Source: Pipra filicauda
Lineage: Eukaryota; Chordata; Aves; Passeriformes; Pipridae
DNA length: 64,000 nucleotides
Assembly: GCF_003945595.2 (NCBI RefSeq)
Contig: NW_024104286.1
Span: 620,001-684,000 of the forward strand
Reading direction: 5' to 3'
The notes beneath the pieces are model-generated. The model did no database searches, was not told the origin of the DNA, and saw only the letters and a program-made list of their open reading frames with translations. Within the stretch, counting starts at the first letter, position 1; every line of letters starts with the position of its first letter. Made by a program: the position numbers and the translations under genes. Of this stretch, positions 1-12,300 are shown one piece after another.

Positions 1-97
1 TATGTTTAAAATATTTTCTTGTGCACTGTAAATTTTACCACAAGAACAACTAACCTTCTGGTGACATAGCTGCTTGCTCAGACATAGAAGTTTATTT

Positions 98-112
98 AAA
101 AAAAAAAAAAAA
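98..112. repeat. poly-A tract
   Basis: A run of 15 A on the + strand. No retroposon body ending in this tract could be recognised upstream, so it is called only as a simple repeat. It is likely to be length-variable. Confidence 0.8.
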
Positions 113-2021
113 GCATTTTCCTTCTCCCGAGTCAGAAAGTAAAAGCACATGTGCACACTTTATTCTGAAAATATTGCCTAATTCTCATTAAAAATCAGCT
201 GACATTAGAGTTACAAAGTGTATCCCATCACACACTCTGCAAAACTGTACCTGTATCACTAAAAGTCAGACACAAAAAGAACATCTCTTTTTCAGTGAGA
301 ACAGGTGCAAAAATCATGTTTGGATATAGCAGGGCAGAAATACACTGATGACTTCTTGTTCTTTTCCTTAAAATGAATACATTTCTTGTTTCCTCTTGCT
401 AGAAATTTTAAAGCTTTCAAGTTGAAATTAAAGCTGTGGTGCACAGATTTGGGATGAGATTATTTTGCTTCTGGGAGGGTTTGCATATATGTTTTACTTA
501 ATTTCTAGGAATTAAGCTTTAAGATTTCTCATTTACTTTTATTAGAATTCTTCCTCCAGAAAAATGACCTGGATTAGTTTTGGCAACCTGGCCTCCAAAA
601 TCTTGATTTTTGCCAGGCTAGACCATGGTGACAGGCCTTGCTAATGAAAAGATGTCGAATTATTTTCCTCTCATGCCAAATGCTTTCAAACAATTTTCTC
701 CTTTTCCGGGGTAATGTGCAAGCCAAAGATTCTTATTCTCATACCAACACTGTAGTGCAAAGAACACAGTGAAATATTTCTATTAAAAAAAGGAGAAATA
801 GCTATCTGTTAATTTTTATTGCTACATATAAGCAAATGTTAATAAAATATAAACTCATGCAGTTGTTCTTTTGGGATGAGGGATTAGGTGCTTAATGTGA
901 GTCTGTTGTGCAGACTTATGTAGTGCTCCTTGGAATTCTGCTGATATAACAGAAGGAACACTGCAGCTCCAGCACTATCAGCTTCCTAAAGTCTTCAAGC
1001 AGTTGCTCATGAACAAGCTTATGGCTTGAGTTCATCTGATAATTCACACACGCTGACATTGGGTGTTCAAACACTTTGCTAGTAACACAGGTTCATTTGG
1101 CTAACAGGGAAGTGATGCCCATTTTCACTGTAAAATCAACTTTGTATATTCCAGTTCAATAGCTGGTGTTGTATCTCACCTCTCCATGAAAGGGCAAGAG
1201 AGGTACAGAGCCAGAGCCACAGTTAGCTGTACTTAGTGTGGAAGAGAGGGGATAAGAACAGAAAATGGGTTTCCAAAGGGTGGCATATATTTTCAATCCT
1301 TGTTTTTTTCCTGTCTTTGACAGGGAAATATCTATTGCAATTAAATTGATAGTTGTTTTAAAAGTGCTTATATAGTACCTCAAACTTCAAGACTGCCATG
1401 AAATGACTAGAAACAAATATTGCAACACTGTTCTTGACAAAATGCTAGTTTTATTTGAAAATTGTCTATCTTACTTGGTGTAATGACTGACATTTAACTG
1501 AAGATTAAAGATTTTTACTTGAAACTCCAAGTTTCAAGTGCCTCCTACAAGTAAAATGTACTATAGACTTATGATAATGTATAAATACTCAGTAATAAAT
1601 GTTTCTTGATTATTGAAGAGAAGGGTGAACTATGAGCAGACTTTTGCAAATGTCCAGGTTAACAAATCCTAGAGAAAAAAGTTCTTAGTAATAGATTCCC
1701 TTCTATGGTTTTGTTAACACCAGTTCTTTAAAACTCTCTAATGTGTTCCACAATGCTCCACAGTCACATATTGCACTCATGACTTTTACTGACTCAGCTA
1801 TTTTCCAGTCATTGCTTACCTCAGTAACTCTGAAATAACAGTTTCCTTCTTGAATGTGAAAGACTGGTTTTGTCCGAAACATGAGAATTGGATACTTTCA
1901 AGCTCTCACTACTGTGTGACATGAGACCTAATGATGAGTAAACACCAAAGGAGATAAAATCAAGAGGCAAAGCAGTCAGTCAGGTACTGGGCATTAGGAT
2001 ATGCCAATTTGCGTTGCTCAC
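113..2021. other. A/T-rich non-coding stretch
   Basis: No reading frame, repeat family or RNA gene was recognised. A splice-like 10-base block lies near 1817-1826 on the - strand, flanked by AG and GTAAGC, but it is too short to support on its own. Confidence 0.5.
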
Positions 2022-2099
2022 CTGGAAGACTTTGTCTGTGTTAGTGAATGCATCCTTTTGATTCATCCATGGGTAATAGACAACAGCTTTGCAGATAAA
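2022..2099 (-). other. candidate 78-bp internal exon, minus strand
   Basis: Read on the - strand, this block is preceded by a T-rich tract ending in TTGTTGTCAG and followed by GTGAGC, with CAG as its last codon. One frame is open over all 26 codons, beginning F-I-C-K-A-V-V-Y-Y-P-W and ending T-D-K-V-F-Q. The length is a multiple of three and both ends fall in phase 0, as for a cassette exon. The other two frames contain stops. I do not recognise the peptide and found no neighbouring exon that clearly splices to it. A 26-codon open frame between splice-like signals will occur by chance in a window of this size, so this is a hypothesis. Confidence 0.25.
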
Positions 2100-2102
2100 C
2101 TG

Positions 2103-5100
2103 ACAACAATTGATAAAAAAACATCTGCAGAGAGAAGTTAGCTACAGCCTGCTAAACCCTTTCTGGAACAATAAGGGTAACCAGATGCTTTCCAACTTGC
2201 TTTAGTTTTAAGCAAGATGCCTCAAGGACAAAATGACATTTTATGTCTATTTGAAAAGGACAAGGAGATCTGGTAAACTTGTTTGAATGGATGAAGGGAG
2301 GCTGATTGTCACTGGCTGGCAGAAGGAGCTTGCTAAATAATTAGCTTACCAATCACTGTACTGCTGGTGAGCTGTACTATGACATAAACTGAAGAATTGA
2401 TAATATTGTATAATAATAATTGATAACACTTTATAATAATCTTGTAACCTGCTACAAAAAAAATTTCACTATTAAACACCCCTTCCTGGAAAGCTCCTTA
2501 AAGTCATCATTTTCTCTTTAGTATCAGGTAGGAAGCTTGTCTCTCAGTGGTGGGACCTGGACTATCAATACTTGCATTCTTTTCACAAGACTGGAGACAT
2601 GCTATAAGCATAGCTATCAACTGGCCCAGTGATATTTGATGCAAAGATGATGACATTGGATGTTTCTAATGGTCATTTCAGCTTGTGCTGTTGATCTGGA
2701 ACATACATAATGTTGATAGCTGGGTTTGAATAAAGTGTGCTTAGCAGAAACAGCTGGATGTTTAAGAGTCGTGAAGATGAAGCCAAACTGAATGAAAAAA
2801 TAATACTGAACCCATAGAATTGTTCATACTGGCACTTTTTTTTTTTTTTAATGAAGAGAACAAGCCTTAATTAAAGACAGAGCCTTTTTCTGCTAATTTA
2901 AGGAAACTTGAACTTCAACATATAAGTTTACATCTGTAAAGACAAATAGAGTTATATTATCAAGAGAAGTCTTATCATTACTTTTACTGGAGGTAGGGGA
3001 AGGGAAGCATGTGTTATAGAGTAGAACTCTTAAGATTACACTTTGATTACATTCATTTAGCACTGGAAATATGAAGAGGACTCCTGTGATCTCACCAGTG
3101 TTTGCTGACTATTACTCTGACTGTTTAATAGATATGCAACTTTACCACTTCCAGTTTTTCCTTACCCTCTTTATGGGCAGAAGTTTTGATCCCATAAAGT
3201 AAAATTTGATGTTAATTTTCCTAGCAGCCAATAAAGATAAAATGTATACTTAACCTGTTTAGCCTCTTGCTGTTGAGTTGTCAAGACAAATTGCTTAGAG
3301 GCCTGACTTGGTCAGAGCCAAATGGGGGTCAGCATCGAAGTGTCTGTGCACATGAAAATATAAGCTCATATTGCTATAAGCTACAGGGTATATTGCATTT
3401 ATCTGTATGCATCCTAGGAGTATGATCAGCAAGAAATACGAATGAACTTTCATTAGTAAGCTTGTAATCTCCCTAAAATTAATTGTCTTGTGTATCAGTA
3501 ATCATGGATCACTCCCACCAATACGGCTGTTTGCATTTCAAAAAGAAACAAATTTATACAGGCCTAACAATGGACTGTGGAAAAAAGTATTTTCCTTTTC
3601 AAGTCTGTCATATGAGATATATGAAATAGTTTTGAATGCCATATCAATGACCATTAATATGGATGTTAGAAATTCAAGGACAAATTTCAAAACATAGCTT
3701 AGCTCAAAGTTGGTTTAGGAATATCTACATTAGTGTAACATCCAAAAATTATTTTGAGACAATTTACCAGTGACTTGAAAGAGAGGATCTCATTATTCTC
3801 TACTAAAAGCTTAATAATATTACAATTATGAAGTTTAAGAATAATTTTTATATGTATATTCTAAGGTTATATTCACTCTGAGCAAAACCACAGTAAAGTT
3901 ACTGCCTGTATTTATATCTTCTTGAATAAACTCTCTAATGATCTCCCTAAACAGCAGAAAGAGGGACTGTGGTCATCGATATACCTGGATTTGTCAGCTC
4001 TACAATAATTTCACTGAGAAATGCAGGTGCCAGAACCTGCCCCCTGAGCAAGTTCTCAGGATCCTCACGGAGCTATAAGCCTAACATTAGACATCTATTG
4101 ATGTTGCATAAGATGTGCCTAATTTTACTGCAATCACATTTTGTTTGATTTTGCTGTGTAGACCTAAATTCCATTTGGGTAGTAAAGCCTCTGGCAGGGA
4201 ACAAAGTGACTCTTTCTTCCTCCCCAGATGGAGACTTTTTTTTTTTTTTCTGGGATTGAAGACTGTGGCTCATTTGTTTGAAAGACATTGAAACCAACTG
4301 GTTTCCTATCATGCTTCTCAAATGTAAGAGTAAGTTGTGACGAGGTAGAATGCAGAGTCTATACAACTTGAAGTAAGTAAGTTTTTTTTTTATTTTTTTT
4401 TGTTAATTATTAACAGCATATTTCTGTAAAACAGAGATTTGACTGCCAGTGGCAAGAGCTTCAAAAGACAGTACTCATCTTTGTCTATGCAGAAAGGGTA
4501 CCCTGAAGCTGCTGATGGAAATGAGCCACAAGACAAGTGATAGTCAAATATGAGGGAGAGATTGTTGGCTCAGGTTGAGCTGTGGCTTTGGAGTGCAATG
4601 TACCTGTCAAAAGGTGGTTGTGGTTAACAACTTAATAACCTGACACTGCCTGTTCTAGGACTAGCAGGGCAATACAGCCTTCGCTTGCTTTTTACATCTT
4701 ATTCTTGCTAGGAAATTGGCTGTAAGATACATTAGATTTATTAATAGGGGAATGTAATTCTTCGCTAGCTTCAGCAAAAAAAAAGATATTGCAATTTTAA
4801 ACCAGCTTCAACAGGAGACAAAACTCTGGTAATATGATGATACATCACAAGTATGAACACAATAAAATATTCAGTAGAGATGAGGTTTGGAAACAGGCAG
4901 TAAAAAAATAAACTTCACGATGTGGTCTTGGTACTTCTGCAAGTATTAAAACATACTACTAAATAGGAGTTCATTTCCTTTAATCTAAGACTTTCTATGG
5001 CCAGAGAATGTCACTGTGATTAAAGAAGAAATGGAATGATGGGTAAATTACATGAAAATTATGTAAAATTGTTATTACTTACAACCCTGCTCAACCCTAG

Positions 5101-6185
5101 TTCAGAGTCACCTCTAGTTCAACATCAATAGCAGTGTAGAGAAACAACCTTAAACTTGCTCATTTTAAGTCTGAATACAGGGAGACCAAAAAAATCCCCA
5201 GTGCTTTCCAGTATTAGAGCTACTCTAGTGCTTCCACCAGTGAACTCAGCGATGGGAAAAGGAGAGGGTTCATCATACATGAAGCCACAGTTGTTTGAAG
5301 TACTTGAGCTATAGTATAAATAAGGCAATCTTTTAAAGGCAGCACAGCTATTAAACAGTAATGAAGAACTGAAAAGCAACTCTGCATAATCACCATTCAG
5401 CTAAATGATGATTTCACAGATGGAAGAACAGATGAAATTCAGCCAAATGATTTTAAGGGCAAATGAATAGGCAATAATGTACTTAGGAAGCATTAGCCTC
5501 TCTTCATTCTCAGAGACAGTGACCTATTGTTCACAATTAATAAAGCCTGAGGCACAAAGGGGACAGAGACAGTGGCTGCCTAAGATCTGTTCAAATCCAC
5601 ACAATAAAACAAGCATAGAAAACCGTGCGTTGCACTACATCTCAACATAAAACAGAGACTCAAATTATTTTCACGCATGCAGATTAAAATGTAAGCTCCA
5701 CTAAATTTTGACGAGTTACGACTCTCTTCCTGCATGCAGCGAAAGTCACTTTTGCTGTAAGTTAAAGGATCATTGGTTAGGTAGCAACTTAGATCTCCTT
5801 TGCTCGCAGGCCTTTCCAGGGCTGGCACAAAGCAGCACACAGAGTCACCAACCCTTAAATGTCAGCTTGTCTTTGGGAGCTGAAAACTCAGAAATAGTGC
5901 ACTATCATCTGTTAGTAGTAAAGTAATTTCGAAATGAAGAATGCATTGTGTGTCAAAGACCTGAACCCATCAAAACCAGCATGGGTGGCTTCTAGAGACA
6001 AGTAATTCTTTTAATTTCTGTAACTACCATACCAGCAACTCTGACAAAGGAAAAATATCTAACTGCAAACATATTACCACTGTGAGGAAATGCCAATGTT
6101 AATAATTCCAGTAGTTCATGTTCATAAATGAGCTTAGAGACATTTGTTACAAATTTGGTTCTCTGGGAAGCCCCAAAAGAAATTG
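2103..6185. other. A/T-rich non-coding stretch
   Basis: Holds only short chance frames and T tracts at 2836-2849, 4236-4249 and 4382-4401. The 97-codon minus frame at 4073-4366 crosses one of these T tracts, which appears as a poly-lysine run, and shows nothing protein-like. Nothing else was recognised. Confidence 0.5.
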
Positions 6186-6312
6186 ATTTGGTTTTTGTTT
6201 GTGGTTTTTTGTATTTGTTTTTTTTTGGTGTGTGTTTTTTTGTTTTGTTTTGTGTTTTTTTGTTTGTTTGTTTGTTTTGTTTTTTGTTTTTTTTTTTCTT
6301 TTCTTTTTTTTC
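6186..6312. repeat. T/G-rich low-complexity tract
   Basis: About 127 bases made almost only of T and G on the + strand: runs of 3-9 T separated by single or paired G, with imperfect TTTG and TTTTG units, ending in a T-rich stretch with a few C. Lack of stops in several frames produces overlapping artefactual open frames here, Phe/Val/Cys-rich on the + strand and Lys/Gln/Thr-rich on the - strand. None is a gene. The tract is an imperfect simple repeat. Confidence 0.85.
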
Positions 6313-9300
6313 CAGTGCAACTATTACTTTTGTCATGGAAAAATAGATAATTACATGCTCTCAGTTTTGAGGATATTTTGCCCTCCAATATGTGTCCAAA
6401 GCTACTTTTCACACTAAGGCTATCAGGTTAGTGGTTTAAAGCCTGCAAGACACCAAAAGGACAAATAAATATTTGCAGTAGCTATACTGTGGAAAAACTT
6501 GGTTTTGCACATGACTACCATTCAAAATATTTTATATTTCTCTGTTAAACTGGTGCTGCAGGACACAATAAATGTAACTTTAGAACTACTATGATATTCT
6601 AACACATCTAGCCTTGAAAAGCGGGATTTCTTCTTCTGCAATTCTCCACCAGTTGTATCTGTCCTATCTCTGCAGAAATTTGGACCTGTAACATTACAGA
6701 CTTGATGCGAAAAAAGAGTAGGGAATTGATGCTCTTTTATCTGTTAAATACCAGAACTAAAGATTGTCTAATTAAATCATCAAACCATGTGTTTAAAAAG
6801 CAATCTGAAGAAAGTACTTTGTGGCACAGTACAGCTGGTATATGGAAGTCATTTGCACAGGATACTGTAAACAATAACAACAAAAAAATCTAAGTGGGCT
6901 CAGAATAGCTAAAGTCATGAAGGATAACTCTGCTAAGCAGAAGGTCAGGCCTTGGGATGCTCTTGTGCAACTGAGGACCATTGCTGATTGCAGTTTTCTG
7001 GTTAGGGACTGAACTCAGGAGGCTTCTATCAGAGGGAGTGTTGCATTATGCTTGGTCTCTCACTGTGTTCTTTCCCTTGATGTTTTCTACTTGTCAGTGT
7101 CAAGCATGATGTGTTCTTGGGTTTTTAATCCCACCTTAGGACAGGTTGTCTCTAGTTTTTGGGCATGTCATCGTGCTCGTGACTTCATGCTGTCCTTGTA
7201 TTCACGTAGTATGTGATGTCTGTTTTCTCTGAGGGATTGTTCCCATCCTTAGGGGCAAGGAGGATGCCAAGCTCTGCATTCACATTGCACTGTAAGCTTG
7301 AAAAACAGACACTAGAAAAATTTGGACTCAACATCCTAGATACCTAGGAAGAAACTTGGGGCACAGGCAAAAAGACACAAATTACTGGTCTGCATACACT
7401 AGCCCTTAAATAGCAGCCTCCTTCCAGATTTGAAAAATCTCTCCAGGTAAGCAAAGCACCTTATGGGATGAGGATGATGACAGTGCATGGAAGAGGACTT
7501 TGAATTGCCAATATAGGAGCAAAGAAGAAACAAAATGACTGTCATTGCAGCCATTGAACCTGACTGGCCTATAGCAAAGCTAAAATGTACAAGTTCTCTC
7601 TGAGTTACTCTGATCTGAAATGTTGCTGAAGGCTCATGCAAATGTTCTGCCTTATTGTGTAAATATGGCAAGTTGCAAGTCTGTAACCAAGAAAGCTTTG
7701 GTGTGCCTATTGTAGCATCTTAGATGGATGGTAAGAGCCATTAGATGGTAAAGCCATTACCTGAACTCCAGAAGGTTTCCAGAAGTCCTGTAACACTGAA
7801 AGAATTTTGCTGGAAAACGGAGGAAGGACTTGGGGAAAGCTTGTGCAATAACGACCTAAAAAACCCTCAGTACTAAAGCTAGTTAGCCATATTTCAAATG
7901 CAAAAAGCAGATTTCTGTAATAAGTACCTTGGGTTTGTATTGTCACAGAGACAAATAGAGTGTGTCATTATGTCAGTACCAAAGATGGAGCAATACGGAA
8001 TGCCAAGATACTTAACGTATGGTTTGCTGGTTTTGAGTGATTTTCATCTTTAAAGAAATGCAAAAACAATGTTGGGGGTGGGAGAGGAGGTATTGATATT
8101 TTTGTCTATTAGGAAAAGAGGTGTCATTTTTTGGAGGACTGAGAAATGGTATGAAAATATCAGCAGAATGGGCATGCACATGACGAAAAAAATTCTTTTC
8201 AGAAATAAAGTCTATGAAATGAACATGTTAGGCTCATTGTGGTCTAGTCAGCACAGTGCTGTATTAAAGATTAATCAAAAGTGTCAGTAAATATTCAAAT
8301 TTTATTAAAAATTCTGGTACTGTGCTGTAATGAATGAGAAGCATTCAAATAATCCATACATGAACAAACTGAAACTTGAAATTATTTTGTTCATTATGAT
8401 TTTTTTTGAATTGAAGATTGTTTATACTTAATATTTACAGCATACTTTGAGAGACTATTCCAATTACAAATAACAATTTCACCACAAACTAAATATCAGA
8501 AAACAATAGCCTTTTCCTTCCCTGAAGGGCATGAAAAATTAGATTTGTTTTTCCTGTATTCTCGCATCTCCAAAAAGTAATAGAAGATCCATATGGTTTG
8601 GCTTTTCTGTTACTTAATAAGAGCAAAAAAATGACTGCTGCTGCTGCAGTGAGAGGAAAAAATTGTATGCTTTAATGTCCAACAAAATGTCATGAAAAAT
8701 GTGTCCTAATACTGTAAAAGAGGTTAAACTGCCCTCCCATACCATGGAGCTATGAAACTTAAATGTGACTGTTTGCGTAGGCAAATTTTGGGAAAGGTTG
8801 AGAATAGAGCTTTGTGCATGAGTAAGATTGAGAAGGAGAGGGCAAACATTTTAGATTTCAGTGTACAAAAGAGGAGATTTTTCAAAGTTAAATTGCCAAA
8901 TTTTAGGGCTCAAAAATTACATACCTGGAGCACTCAAAAGCTGCTAACTGATATCCCTAAAATCTGTATAAGGGAAAAAAATTATTCTGGATTTTATGCC
9001 ATTAGCAAAACTAAAACTAAATCCTTCATTATAAACATTGTTCCATATGAATAACAACTTCTTTAATGTGGCTCTGAGGGTGATAAGAAATCTATAAGGA
9101 AAATTAATGAGGGCTGACTACTAATGGAGTAGGTGGCTGACCATCTTTGGGAACACTGAGGTCTAGAAGCATTGAAACGGAAGAGATGATGGAATTAAAA
9201 TTGTTGGCCCTCCTGCGTAAGCACTAGCCCAGGCTTCTGTGAAAATATAACTGTCAGGATCCAGAGGCAATGGAGCTCAGAGAGCTCTCCACATTGCTTG

Positions 9301-12300
9301 TCTTCATACTCTGAGCATAGTGGGAGCACCTTGGTGCAGCTCCAGTATCCTAACTTTAGCTGCAGGCTTCCCTGTCACTTGGTAGCTGCTTGGGCAGAAC
9401 TCCTGTGTGACCGCACGGATCCAAGTCCCCCCCACGTGTCCCCTGTGGCTTGGACTGCAACACAGCCTGGCTAGAAACCTGCTCAGAAAAAAACGCGAAA
9501 AGTAAGGAGTCAGGCTACCTGTGGAATGATCCAGTATCATTCAGGTTTCCAGAATATGCCAATTATTGTCATTCAATGCTTGGCATGAAGATGTGAGCTA
9601 TAGTAAAAGAGAAAATTAGGCAAGTTCCAAGATGATATGTTAAGATCTCCACTAATAACTGCAATCTGCAAAGAGATGTAGCCATTTATTCCAAATTGAA
9701 TACTACATTCATTGTTCTAAGCAAACTTATATGATTGTAGGGAGTTTGATGCAAAAAGCAACGGTCAGATGTCAGACCACCAAACCCACCATTGTTCTCC
9801 AGTTTATTCAACTGTAATCAGTCCTATGGTGAAGTTTAGCACAAGAAGACAGAATAGCATTGCCAGAAAGCTGGCTTGATCCTGGCTTAGTAATAGAAAC
9901 GTTAATCAATCAAAGAAACTGAAAAACTAGCTGAACAGGTTTTCCAGGGAACACTGTAAACTGAGAAAAGTGGCAATAAATAGAAGGGCTGTCCTGAGAA
10001 TGGGAAGGACAAAAGAACTGAAAATACAAACCTTCAGTGTTTATCACACACAGACACTGCATGATTTGCTGTAAGATGTTTAACCCATAAACTATAATAT
10101 CTGTATACAAAGTACATAGATATATGTGGCATGCCAGGCAGGGAGAGGGAACCTGGCAGAGGACATCACTGATGTTTTCCTAGGGTGGTAGCCAGGGTTA
10201 CAAGGAAGGGGGGAGAAGACAAGCCAGAGTCAGAAGGGAGATCCACCTGCAAGTTGTGCTAGGAGGAGTGAGAAAGTGCACCCTTTGCTGCTGTGGGGTC
10301 ATCAGTGGCACAAGGGAGTCAATGTCAGAACCCCAGTTCGGTTGTCTGGAACAGTAAACAGGAGTTCATACATCCTGCAGTGTTCTGAACCTGCTGTCAG
10401 CCTCAGATGAAGGAGTTGAAGCCTACAGAAAAGGTAGCAGGGCTGCATGAGGGCTGCTTGCTTAGTTCCACCACATAGTGTTTGGAAATTCAGTAAAAAT
10501 TGAAATAGGGCTACCTATAAGTGGGAAACTGCTTATTTTGTTTCATGCTTTCTGTTGCAGACATGTGACTCCACATTAATCCTTCATATAAAATGTTGAA
10601 TATATAATTCTGGTAGATTTATGGAAAATCCACTTCTATTGAATGAATTAAAACTCAGACATGGTGTATTTCCTGTCAAGAACAGGGAACTTATTTCTCA
10701 AAGGCAGGCTATCTCCTCCTATGTTGGAGACCACAAAGAGATAGGCAGGGAAAGTTTGAAAAGGGGGTTTCAAAGCACAGCATGAGCTTCTAAAATGATT
10801 TCAGAATTTGTGGTATCCTGGTAAACTTGTGACAATTCTTCCTCACTCATTTGATTTCTGTGTGACACTTCAACAGTTAATTTGTTCATCATACTGTTTT
10901 GCTTAACAAGTGTCTACATCATGTGGGTGAGGTCTGTTTGTATGAGAGATACCCAGAACTGATGTTATAATGAAAACCAATTGTACACAAAACTTTACCT
11001 CAGTTAGAGGAAATAGGCAAGGTAACATACTGGAGGTTGGGGTTAAACAGGAAACTCAAATATGCTTCACACAGGAAAAAAATGCTTCACAAAAGCCAAC
11101 TATTTGATACCAGGAAAAGAACTTGTATTGGTCTTTTAGGGTAATGAAGAATTTGAAACTGTATACCAACATATACACTTACATAACATGATTGACTGAG
11201 CATCACTTGCTTTTGACAAGGTGTGAAGTGTAATGGATTGACAGAATAAATAGTTCTTTAAAAAGCAGCAGCTTCATAACTTAAACTGGTTTTGTAGCTT
11301 AAAATTTGGGTTTGTAAGTTAGTGCATAACTAAAGATATGAAGAAGAAGGCAAATGGAACAGTAGCCTGGCAGTAACCTTTGAATAGCCCTAGACTATGG
11401 GAAGCACTAAAATATCAGGCAATAGACCACGCAGTGACAGCAGACAGGAATATAAAATTTTTTTTCTGAATACTTTTCGTTAAGGGCTGAAACAGTGATC
11501 CATATCAGAAGCTTTAAATTAACCTATTGAGTTCCTATTAACTCCCTAAACAGGACACAAAACAGTTTCTTGGTCTGCTTGAAAAGGAATCATTGGATGT
11601 TCATTATTCCTCTTGAGAAACGTGTTATCCTCACTTAGAGGATTGCTTTTTTTATAGCACCTTGATGTTGCTGAGTTGCATAGAGATTGTTCTTCACAGG
11701 CATCAAAGATCATTAATGAAGTATTTTTTTGTGAAGTTTTGTGTGAAAGGAATATAATATACAAATCTTTTTTTTTTTTACAAAGTACATCTACCATGAA
11801 TTTGAGTGCTCTTATCAAAAGAAAAGTCTTCAATTATTTCTAAAAAAACAGTTAAGGTTAAACCCCTCCCAAATCTTGCCAAACAACCCACAGTCTTTCC
11901 AAGCTGGGTAAGAAATTAGGTGATGAAGCTGAACATTTGATAGGAATTTTTTTCAAGCCATTTTTGTGCTGCAGAAGCAAAGGAGTGAACATGGGCTATT
12001 GCTGGTACAGAGCAAGTCGTCAGTGTGCTAGAAGGCAAACCAGTGAAGTCAAAATGGTGCAGTTCAGGCAAGGATAGAAATTAGTAGAAGAGGTATAATA
12101 TAGATAATCCTTCCTGATGAAAAAAAAAAAGCAGACCGTTAGAAATTTCAGAGGGAATTAACTAATTAAGTTTTGCAAAGATCTGTCAGGGGACCTTTAG
12201 TAAATATATATATTGAATAAGATAGGTGAAGCGACTAGGAGTATGGTGATAAAATGCACAAAGACAAAGCCTGGAGGCATCTTTAATAGAAAACAGAAGT

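Noticed and set aside
5992..6417. Overlapping Phe/Val-rich plus frames and Lys/Thr-rich minus frames
   Set aside because: They arise from the T/G-rich low-complexity tract; nothing outside the tract supports a gene.
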